Positions 1 to 5,208 of a stretch of DNA of 6,656 bases are shown one piece after another (the stretch's first letter is position 1; every line of letters starts with the position of its first letter). Under the pieces are notes generated by a model. That model was not told the origin of the DNA. It did no database searches and saw nothing but the letters and a program-made list of their open reading frames with translations. Both the position numbers and the translations under genes were made by a program. This DNA comes from Chloroflexota bacterium. Lineage in GTDB: Bacteria > Chloroflexota > Anaerolineae > B4-G1 > SLSP01. The DNA lies in assembly GCA_009908585.1 (NCBI GenBank), contig JAAAOZ010000077.1:1-6656 (forward strand). The letters run 5' to 3'.

Positions 1-1793
1 AAGTTGGCCTTGATCAGCCCCGTGACCACATCGACGCTGGGGCGCTGCGTGGCGATGACCAGGTGGATGCCCGTCGCCCGCGACATCTGCGCCAGGCGGC
101 AGATCACCTTCTCGGTCTCCGCTGGCGATTGCATCATCAGGTCGGCCAGCTCGTCGACCAGCACGACGATGTAGGGAATGGGCGATTCTTCCGCGTCCGC
201 GTCCATCTTTTCCACGCGGCGATTATAATCCTCGATGTTCCGCGCGCCGATCTCGGCGAAGCGCTTGTAGCGGCTGTCCATCTCGCGCATGATCCAGCGA
301 AGCGCCGGGACGACGCGATCGACATCGACAATGACAGGCGCCAGCAGATGCGGCACGCCGTTGTACTGCGTCAATTCCACCCGCTTGGGGTCCACCAGCA
401 GCAGCCGGAGGGTATCGGGCGTGTTCTGGAGCAACATCGCGGTGATAAGGGCGTTGACGCAGACGGACTTGCCGGCGCCGGTTGCGCCGGCGATGAGCAG
501 GTGCGGCATCAGGCGGAGATCGGTCACCGCCGCCTGGCCGGAGACATCCTGCCCCAGGCCCAAGCGCAGCCGTCCCTTGGCCTTCTTGAAGCGCTTCGAT
601 TCCATGATGTCGCGCAGGGAGACGACCACCGTCTCCTCGTTCGGCACCTCGATGCCCACCAGCCCCTTGCCGGGGATGGGCGCCTGGATGCGGATGCTGC
701 GCGCGGAGAGCGCCAGCGCCAGGTCGTCGGCCAGGCTGGCGACCTTGCTCACCTTGACCTTGGTCTTTTTGCCGGAGCGCCGCTGGATGAAGAGCGGCTG
801 CACGCCAAACTGCGTCACGACCGGCCCGTGATTGATCTCCTCGACGCGCACGGGTGCGCCCAGGCTGACCAAGGTCTCTTCGATGATGCGGGATTGCTGG
901 CGGATCAGATTTTCGCTGTAGTATTGCTCGCTGCCCTCTTCTAAGATGTCATTGACGATGGGCAAGCGCCACGTCTGCGAGCCGGTGGTCGGCGTCTCGA
1001 TGCCTACATCCAGCGTGTCGGTGTTGGTCGTGTCCTCATCCTCGTCGTCACGATTTCCATTGATGACCGGTTCATCCTTTTTCTGTTGGTTGCGCTGAGA
1101 TCGGCGAGACTTCTTGCCCGAGGCCGTCGCGGAGGCCGTCTTTTCTGATGGCTCGCTTCCATTCTCATCGCTCTCATCCTCATCCTCAGCATCTAAATCG
1201 GGGAAGGGGATCTGCATCGCGCCCTGAGAGGCGGCGGTCTGACGCGCGCGCTTGAGGCGGCGCACGAGCCACTGCGCGGCCTCCGCCGGGGAGATGCTGG
1301 CCGTGAGCGTGATGACGATCACCCAGCCCATTAGCAGCGTGATGATGATCCCCGCCAGACCGAGCCATTCCAGCCCCAGGTCTAACAGTTGCGCGCCGAT
1401 CCAGCCGCCGCCGCGCCCTAGATTGATCCACGCATTTAGCGCAACTTCGGGTTCAAGCAGATGAACGATGAGGTGCATCGTCGTCAGGAGGATGAAGAAG
1501 CCCAGCCCGAGGCCGACCAATTGCTCCGTATCGGGCCTGGGGATGCGGTCGCCCAAACGGCGGAGGATCAGCCACAGGCCGCTCGCTCCCATCAGCGCCG
1601 GCATCAGGTAAATGCCCCAGCCGAACGCCGTGGTCAGCGCCTGCACCCACCAATCGGTCAGCATCCCGCGCTGCACCGACATCAAACTCAGCAGGGTCAA
1701 CATAGCCAGGAAGAAGAGTGCCCAGCCCAGTAGGTCTAATTGGCGCTCTGTGCTGATTTGAATATTGATCTTTTTCTTTTTGCCACGTGCCAT
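1..1793 (-). CDS. ftsK: FtsK/SpoIIIE-type septal DNA translocase, N-terminal 597 residues (cut by the window edge)
   Basis: This gene encodes a membrane-anchored, ATP-driven double-stranded DNA pump that moves chromosome termini through the closing septum. The frame stays open from the ATG at 1791-1793 to the left edge. Residues 1-17 are a basic cytoplasmic start (MARGKKKK). Four membrane segments follow at about 19-38, 58-77, 92-113 and 144-165. A low-complexity linker (about 199-258) alternates acidic (Asp/Glu) and basic (KKSRR) patches. The alpha domain covers about 275-400. The motor has Walker A GATGAGKS at 436-443 (Lys442), the family motif LLLVDPKRVELTQY, PHLLAPV near 481-487, Walker B VVLVDELADLM with Asp547-Glu548, and ATQRPSVDVVTGLIKAN just before the edge. 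The rest of the motor and any gamma (DNA-reading) domain lie outside. The linker is short, more like SpoIIIE than E. coli FtsK. The start has only a weak purine-rich Shine-Dalgarno (AAAGAGAG) and no convincing promoter of its own, so co-transcription from radA is possible. Confidence 0.97.
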   Translation of the reverse strand, partial: MARGKKKKINIQISTERQLDLLGWALFFLAMLTLLSLMSVQRGMLTDWWVQALTTAFGWGIYLMPALMGASGLWLILRRLGDRIPRPDTEQLVGLGLGFFILLTTMHLIVHLLEPEVALNAWINLGRGGGWIGAQLLDLGLEWLGLAGIIITLLMGWVIVITLTASISPAEAAQWLVRRLKRARQTAASQGAMQIPFPDLDAEDEDESDENGSEPSEKTASATASGKKSRRSQRNQQKKDEPVINGNRDDEDEDTTNTDTLDVGIETPTTGSQTWRLPIVNDILEEGSEQYYSENLIRQQSRIIEETLVSLGAPVRVEEINHGPVVTQFGVQPLFIQRRSGKKTKVKVSKVASLADDLALALSARSIRIQAPIPGKGLVGIEVPNEETVVVSLRDIMESKRFKKAKGRLRLGLGQDVSGQAAVTDLRLMPHLLIAGATGAGKSVCVNALITAMLLQNTPDTLRLLLVDPKRVELTQYNGVPHLLAPVIVDVDRVVPALRWIMREMDSRYKRFAEIGARNIEDYNRRVEKMDADAEESPIPYIVVLVDELADLMMQSPAETEKVICRLAQMSRATGIHLVIATQRPSVDVVTGLIKAN

Positions 1794-1844
1794 AGTCTCT
1801 CTTTTTTGAAGGTGTCTTGATTCGTGAATAATCTGCTGGTAAAA

Positions 1845-1933
1845 CGTATCCCGTATTGCGTATTACGTAAAACGCGAGATATGAAAAGCTAATTGCAAAA
1901 CGAGCGCTTACGCAATACGGAATACGAAATACG
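1845..1933. repeat. Inverted repeat built from degenerate ACGNAAT heptamers
   Basis: On the plus strand, 1910-1930 reads as three consecutive 7-base words of pattern ACGNAAT (fourth base C, G, A), followed by ACG. The region 1845-1868 read on the minus strand is again three such words (the third has one change), followed by ACG. The two arrays face each other, so 1845-1861 can pair with 1910-1926 (16 of 17 positions), leaving a 48-base loop. The right arm ends two bases from the radA stop codon. On the minus strand the hairpin is followed by TTTT only. It could act as a weak terminator or transcript stabiliser between radA and ftsK, but the long loop makes an efficient intrinsic terminator unlikely. 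Confidence 0.8.
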
Positions 1934-1935
1934 TT

Positions 1936-3330
1936 CTACGGCTTTGGGCCGAGGGCGGTTGTGATCGCTTCACTCAGGGAACGCACGGGGAGCAACGTCA
2001 GGCCGTCGGGCTTGGCCAGTTGCCGCCGCTGCATCGCGCGCGGGAGGATGACCCGCTCGAAGCCCAGGCGCGCCGCCTCGCCCAGGCGCGCTTCGATCTG
2101 CGAGACGGAGCGCACTTCGCCGGAGAGGCCTACTTCCCCGACGATGGTCAGATCCGCCGGGACGGGCTGGTCGCGGACGCTGGAGGCCAACGCCACAGCC
2201 ATCGCCAGATCCGCCGCCGGCTCCTCGATGCGCAATCCGCCGACGACGTTGGCGAAGACATCCTGCTCCGAGAGGCGGACGCCCACGCGCCGCGAGAGCA
2301 CGGCGATGACGAGCAGCAGCCGGTTGACATCAACGCCGTTGGCCGTGCGGCGCGGATGCCCAAAGCTGGAGTAGCTCGCCAGCGCCTGCAACTCGACCAG
2401 CAGCGGGCGCGTGCCCTCCATCGTGATCGCGATGGTGGAGCCGGGCACGTTGACCATCCGCTCGGCCAGGAACGCCTCCGAGGGATTCTCCACCTCGATC
2501 ATACCGCCTGCCTGCATATCGAAGACGCCGACCTCGGAGGTGGCGCCGAAGCGGTTCTTGACGCTGCGCAGCAGCCGGTAGGTGTGGAAGGGATCGCCCT
2601 CCAGATAGAGGACGGTATCGACGATGTGCTCCAGCACCTTGGGGCCGGCGATAGATCCCTGTTTGGTCACGTGGCCCACGATGAAGACGGGCACGCCGTG
2701 CTCCTTGGCCCAGCGCTGGAAGTGGGAGGCGCAATCGCGCACCTGGCTCACATTGCCCGGCGCGGAGCTGTTGCCCTCCACGCGCATCGTCTGGATCGAA
2801 TCGATGACGAGCGCCTGGAGCTGCGGGTGCATCTGATTGGCCTGGTGCAAGATCGATGCGACTTCGACATCGGGCAGCAGATGCAACGGGTCGCCCTGAA
2901 TATCGAGGCGCTGCGCGCGCATCTTGATCTGCTGGGGCGACTCCTCGCCGGAGACGTAGAGCACGGGCCGCTCGGCGCTGCCGATTTGGGCCGCCACCTG
3001 GAGCAGCAGCGTCGATTTGCCGATCCCCGGCTCGCCGCCGATCAGCACCATCGAGCCGGGCACGAGGCCGCCGCCCAACACACGGGCGAATTCGCCCATC
3101 GGGATAGGCAAGCGATCCACCGGCCCGGCGGTGATTTTGCTCAGCGGCTGGGGGCGGCGCTGCGCCAGCGCGCCGTGATGCACGGGGCCGGCGTCTCCTC
3201 CGCTGTCCTTTGGCGCGACCATCACCTCGTCCATCGAATCCCACGCGCCGCAATGCGGACAGCGTCCCATCCGCTTGACGTAACTCCAATTGCACTCTTG
3301 ACACACCCATCGGGTCTCTTGTTTAGCCAT
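1936..3330 (-). CDS. radA: DNA repair protein RadA (branch-migration ATPase)
   Basis: RadA (formerly Sms) is a RecA-like hexameric ATPase that extends D-loops and migrates branches during recombination and repair of stalled forks. The 464-residue protein is full length for the family (about 450-460). Domains in order: an N-terminal four-cysteine zinc finger (C10xxC13 and C24xxC27); a RecA-like ATPase with Walker A GGEPGIGKST at 98-107 (Lys105) and Walker B LVIDSIQT with Asp177; the HVTKQG segment at 220-225; the diagnostic KNRFG motif at 258-262; and a C-terminal Lon-protease-like domain (about 330-455) containing GEVGLSGEVRSV at 398-409. All signature residues are intact. A GGAG Shine-Dalgarno lies about 7 bases before the ATG, and a second AGGAGG lies further out. 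A sigma-70-type promoter sits just upstream. ftsK follows 142 bases downstream on the same strand. Confidence 0.98.
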   Translation of the reverse strand: MAKQETRWVCQECNWSYVKRMGRCPHCGAWDSMDEVMVAPKDSGGDAGPVHHGALAQRRPQPLSKITAGPVDRLPIPMGEFARVLGGGLVPGSMVLIGGEPGIGKSTLLLQVAAQIGSAERPVLYVSGEESPQQIKMRAQRLDIQGDPLHLLPDVEVASILHQANQMHPQLQALVIDSIQTMRVEGNSSAPGNVSQVRDCASHFQRWAKEHGVPVFIVGHVTKQGSIAGPKVLEHIVDTVLYLEGDPFHTYRLLRSVKNRFGATSEVGVFDMQAGGMIEVENPSEAFLAERMVNVPGSTIAITMEGTRPLLVELQALASYSSFGHPRRTANGVDVNRLLLVIAVLSRRVGVRLSEQDVFANVVGGLRIEEPAADLAMAVALASSVRDQPVPADLTIVGEVGLSGEVRSVSQIEARLGEAARLGFERVILPRAMQRRQLAKPDGLTLLPVRSLSEAITTALGPKP

Positions 3331-3356
3331 GCGCTCCTGCTGTACCTCCTACTCGC

Positions 3357-3385
3357 ATGATACCAGAACATATATTCTATTACAA
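3357..3385 (-). promoter_or_regulatory. Probable sigma-70-type promoter of radA
   Basis: On the minus strand, TTGTAA (3380-3385) and TATCAT (3357-3362) are separated by exactly 17 bases in an AT-rich island within GC-rich surroundings. Transcription would begin near 3350, giving a leader of about 20 bases that still includes the GGAG ahead of the radA ATG. The call rests on hexamer match and spacing only. Confidence 0.6.
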
Positions 3386-3472
3386 GCACCGGTTTTCGCT
3401 GCCTCTCCCCTTTCTACTCTGAAATAGTGAAAATGCAACTGCCAAAATGGGGAGATGGATCTTCCGCCTACT

Positions 3473-3500
3473 TTGAGCGATGGGTCAAATATGTTACACT
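3473..3500 (+). promoter_or_regulatory. Probable extended -10 promoter of the Mut7-C RNase gene
   Basis: TTGAGC (3473-3478) and TACACT (3495-3500) are 16 bases apart. The -10 is preceded by TG at 3492-3493, giving the extended form TGnTACACT. Transcription would begin near 3507, inside the heptamer array that leads to the start codon. It diverges from the radA promoter about 90 bases away, so the two could share regulation, although no clear operator is visible between them. Confidence 0.5.
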
Positions 3501-3501
3501 A

Positions 3502-3544
3502 GTCACAGATCACAGGGTTGAGAACTGAGGACTGAGAATTAAGG
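3502..3544 (+). repeat. Tandem degenerate heptamers in the leader of the RNase gene
   Basis: Two words of pattern RTCACAG (3502-3515), one extra G, then four words of pattern RYTRAGR (3517-3544) run head to tail with a 7-base period. The middle pair differ only at the last base (ACTGAGG, ACTGAGA). The array occupies nearly the whole predicted 5' leader, and its last word contributes the AAGG of the ribosome binding site. Confidence 0.65.
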
Positions 3545-3545
3545 A
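3541..3545 (+). promoter_or_regulatory. Ribosome binding site AAGGA that decides the RNase start
   Basis: AAGGA lies 8 bases before the ATG at 3554, but only 2 bases before the in-frame GTG at 3548. The ATG is therefore the better start, and the longer reading frame from the GTG is probably not used. Confidence 0.7.
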
Positions 3546-3553
3546 TTGTGTCA

Positions 3554-4024
3554 ATGTCATCTAAGCTGTTGGCCGATGCGATGTTGGGGAAGTTGGCCCG
3601 GTGGCTGCGCATGCTGGGCTACGATACGCTCTACATGCGCGGCGCCGATGCCAAGATCGCGCATCGCGCACGGGCGGAGGATCGCGTGCTGCTCACGCGG
3701 GATCATGAGCTGGCCAAGCGCCGGGGCTTGAGGACGGTGTTGATCGACGCGCAGACGTTGGAGCCGCAACTGGAGGAGGTCATCGCGGCGGTGGGGCCGC
3801 CGCCCTCAGATGCGCGCGCGCGATGCATGGCGTGCAACGTGCCGCTCCGCCCCATCACCAAGGACGAGGCGCGCCCGCACGTACCGCCCTACGTCGCCCA
3901 GACCCACGAGCGCTTCCAGCGCTGCGATCAATGCGGCAAGGTGTACTGGGAGGGCAGCCACTGGCACGGCATTCAAGCGCGACTGAATGAAGTGCTGGCA
4001 GACGTTCCTCCACAAGAGGAGTAA
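3554..4024 (+). CDS. Mut7-C RNase domain protein (PIN-like, with C-terminal zinc ribbon)
   Basis: This 156-residue protein matches the stand-alone bacterial and archaeal Mut7-C family (formerly DUF82), predicted RNases with a PIN-like fold plus a zinc ribbon. The N-terminal signature LLADAMLGKLARWLRMLGYDT spans 5-25, with the acidic residue Asp8. The second conserved block, RVLLTRDHELAKRRG, has Asp50 at about 44-58. The zinc ribbon is formed by C91xxC94 and C124xxC127, followed by the family-typical tail KVYWEGSHW (129-137). The expected acidic residues and all four cysteines are present, so it should be active. Substrate and cellular role are not established for these free-standing proteins. 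There is no partner antitoxin gene beside it, so it does not look like a VapBC module. The start is the ATG supported by the Shine-Dalgarno, not the GTG two codons upstream. No terminator follows, so read-through into the next gene (152 bases away) is possible. Confidence 0.92.
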   Translation: MSSKLLADAMLGKLARWLRMLGYDTLYMRGADAKIAHRARAEDRVLLTRDHELAKRRGLRTVLIDAQTLEPQLEEVIAAVGPPPSDARARCMACNVPLRPITKDEARPHVPPYVAQTHERFQRCDQCGKVYWEGSHWHGIQARLNEVLADVPPQEE

Positions 4025-4044
4025 ATTTACCCTTACATTTGCAA

Positions 4045-4068
4045 CCTCTGCGCCCTTCGCGGTGAGGA
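4045..4068. repeat. GC-rich intergenic word of a type that looks dispersed
   Basis: The stretch CTCTGCGCCCTTCGCGGTGA, flanked by CCTC and GAGG, lies just after the RNase gene and resembles no coding or promoter signal. It contains two similar 7-base words (CTGCGCC, CTTCGCG). From memory, close relatives of this word occur in intergenic DNA of many bacteria, but only one copy is seen here, so its status as a repeat is an inference. Confidence 0.35.
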
Positions 4069-4127
4069 TTTGTTTTCGGATGCAACTCGATAGCGGCGCG
4101 CGCGTAAAACATGGACGGAACCCAGGG

Positions 4128-4162
4128 ACTATCTGACTAACGACTATTCAACTATCAGACTA
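4128..4162 (+). repeat. Tandem degenerate ACTATNNN octamers upstream of the GIN gene
   Basis: Four and a half head-to-tail units begin with ACTA: ACTATCTG (4128), ACTAACG (4136, one base short), ACTATTCA (4143), ACTATCAG (4151), then a partial ACTA (4159). The array ends 4 bases before the GGAGG ribosome binding site. Its repeated word differs from those in the other two arrays of the window. Confidence 0.65.
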
Positions 4163-4166
4163 AAAC

Positions 4167-4171
4167 GGAGG
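4167..4171 (+). promoter_or_regulatory. Strong Shine-Dalgarno GGAGG of the GIN-domain gene
   Basis: GGAGG lies 5 bases before the ATG at 4177. This fixes the start and places the lipoprotein signal sequence at the N-terminus. Confidence 0.8.
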
Positions 4172-4176
4172 CTACA

Positions 4177-4980
4177 ATGAAAGTTTGGGGAACATCCATA
4201 TTAATCATCAGCATGCTCATCAGTTGTATGATGTGCGGCGTCATGCCGGGTTGGGAGAGCGTGCGTGGATCGGGCGACGTCGTCGAGGAGACGCGAGAGG
4301 TGCGGGGGCTTGAAGAGGTGCGCGGCGTCAGCAACGCGACCATCGGCGATCTCTACATCGAGATTGGCGAAGAGACGTCCCTGCGCATCGAGGCCGAGGA
4401 TAACTTACTCGACCACATCGAGACGGAGGTGCGCGGCGACGTGCTCCACATCGAGACGGAGCGGGGCGTTAACTTGCGGCCTCGCGATGCCATCGAGTTT
4501 TACCTCACCATCCCCTCGCTGGAGAGCTTGAGCGTCTCCGGCACGGGCAGCGCCGAGGCGCCGGATCTTGAATCGAAGCGCTTCTCGGCCACCGTCAGCG
4601 GCACGGGCGATGTCCAGATCGAGAGCCTGGACGTGAACACGGCGGAGTTGGAGATCACCGGCACGGGCGATGTGGAGATCGACCGGTTGCAAGGCGCGCG
4701 CCTGGAGGTGAAAATCAGCGGGACGGGCAAGGTGACCATCGAGGAGGGTCGCGTAGAGCGACAGGAGGTTGACCTCAGCGGCAGCGGACGCTACGAGGCC
4801 TCCGATTTGGAGAGCGAGCACACCAACGTCGACGTCAGCGGTTCCGGCTCCGCGACGATCTGGGCGACGGAGACGCTGGACGCCGAGATCAGCGGCAGCG
4901 GCGATGTCCGCTATCGCGGCGATCCAGATGTGCAGAGCGACACAAGTGGTTCCGGCGAGATCAAGCCCTTGGACGATTAG
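4177..4980 (+). CDS. Putative lipoprotein with head-GIN (DUF2807-type) beta-helix
   Basis: The 267-residue protein has a short signal peptide (1-16) ending in a lipobox-like LISC with Cys17, so it is probably lipid-anchored outside the membrane; Cys20 is nearby. RGSGDV at 30-35 and the stretch IEIGEETSLRIEAEDNLLDH (61-80) match the start of GIN/DUF2807 proteins, annotated as putative autotransporter-adhesin head domains. From residue 121 a motif [ST]G[ST]G recurs at 121, 141, 161, 181, 201 and 221 (exact 20-residue spacing), then at 239 and 257. This is the pattern expected of stacked beta-helix turns. The mature chain is strongly acidic. No autotransporter barrel, LPXTG motif or membrane tail follows, so an adhesin role is only a family label; the true function is unknown. 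It has a strong Shine-Dalgarno and is closed by the terminator at 5004. No clear promoter is seen in the 152-base gap before it. Confidence 0.9.
   Translation: MKVWGTSILIISMLISCMMCGVMPGWESVRGSGDVVEETREVRGLEEVRGVSNATIGDLYIEIGEETSLRIEAEDNLLDHIETEVRGDVLHIETERGVNLRPRDAIEFYLTIPSLESLSVSGTGSAEAPDLESKRFSATVSGTGDVQIESLDVNTAELEITGTGDVEIDRLQGARLEVKISGTGKVTIEEGRVERQEVDLSGSGRYEASDLESEHTNVDVSGSGSATIWATETLDAEISGSGDVRYRGDPDVQSDTSGSGEIKPLDD
4537..4956 (+). repeat. In-gene 60-base repeat encoding the beta-helix turns
   Basis: The codons for [ST]G[ST]G recur every 60 bases from 4537 to 4837, then at 54-base spacing. Most turns are diverged at DNA level, but some share identical blocks: GGCACGGGCGATGT is found at both 4600-4613 and 4660-4673. 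The array therefore looks like old duplication with local similarity retained, not a recent expansion. Confidence 0.8.
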
Positions 4981-5003
4981 CCGCTACAGTGAAATACCAC
5001 AGA

Positions 5004-5032
5004 GCGCTGTGCCGAAAGCACAGCGCCTTTTT
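5004..5032 (+). terminator. Intrinsic terminator after the GIN-domain gene
   Basis: A perfect 9-base-pair stem, GCGCTGTGC (5004-5012) with GCACAGCGC (5018-5026), closes a CGAAA loop and is followed by C and five T residues (5028-5032). It begins 23 bases after the stop codon. The minus strand has no T-run after the hairpin, so it works in one direction only and separates the downstream lipoprotein gene as its own unit. Confidence 0.93.
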
Positions 5033-5098
5033 CATGTAATGCGATTGGCGGCATGACGTGGGAAACAACCGAAACTATCCATCTGACCAGGTAAATTT

Positions 5099-5127
5099 GG
5101 GAACGATGACCGAACCTTGGACGTTAT
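5099..5127 (+). promoter_or_regulatory. Possible ECF-sigma-like promoter of the downstream lipoprotein gene
   Basis: The gene at 5209 lies behind a terminator and needs its own promoter. GGGAAC (5099-5104) and CGTTAT (5122-5127) are 17 bases apart, which resembles the GGAAC/CGT-type elements used by extracytoplasmic-function sigma factors. No good sigma-70 pair is visible; TATATT at 5182-5187 lacks a -35 and would start transcription almost at the ribosome binding site. The rest of 5033-5208 shows no gene. Confidence 0.2.
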
Positions 5128-5195
5128 AGAGGTGAAGGCGAGCCGTACAGAAACGAACGCCTGAATCTAAATCACAGTCACTATATTTTCAGAAA

Positions 5196-5200
5196 AGGAG
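5196..5200 (+). promoter_or_regulatory. Ribosome binding site AGGAG of the large lipoprotein gene
   Basis: AGGAG is 8 bases before the ATG at 5209. The earlier ATG at 5204 is followed at once by TGA and cannot be the start. A GTG at 5206, in frame one codon upstream, is a less likely alternative. Confidence 0.7.
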
Positions 5201-5208
5201 CAGATGTG

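Noticed and set aside
63..944. Plus-strand open frame of 293 codons opposite ftsK
   Set aside because: The minus strand encodes the FtsK motor with all motifs; the plus frame is compositionally a mirror of it.
2330..3310. Second minus-strand frame of 326 codons within radA
   Set aside because: It is out of frame with radA, Arg/Ala/Gly-rich and without motifs; no sign of a frameshift in radA.
2020..3360. Plus-strand open frame of 446 codons opposite radA
   Set aside because: It lies antisense to an unmistakable radA, its translation is rich in His/Arg/Asp/Ala as expected of a GC-rich shadow frame, and it has no family motif.
3404..3455. 7-base inverted repeat TCTCCCC / GGGGAGA between the divergent promoters, considered as an operator or hairpin
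   Set aside because: The arms are short, 38 bases apart and do not overlap either promoter; chance is a sufficient explanation.
3548..3553. GTG start two codons upstream for the Mut7-C RNase
   Set aside because: Only 2 bases separate it from AAGGA, whereas the ATG at 3554 has the usual 8-base spacing.
4111..4140. Nine-codon open frame (MDGTQGLSD) before the GIN gene, considered as a leader peptide
   Set aside because: No Shine-Dalgarno, and it runs into the octamer array; no attenuator-like structure follows.
3554..4980. RNase plus lipoprotein considered as a toxin-antitoxin or defence unit
   Set aside because: The RNase is a Mut7-C type, not a VapC-type toxin with a paired antitoxin, and the neighbour is a secreted lipoprotein in a different compartment; no mobile-element signs surround them.
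5053..5129. Two tiny open frames (13 and 7 codons) between the terminator and the large lipoprotein
   Set aside because: No convincing ribosome binding sites, too short to judge, and no regulatory hairpin follows.
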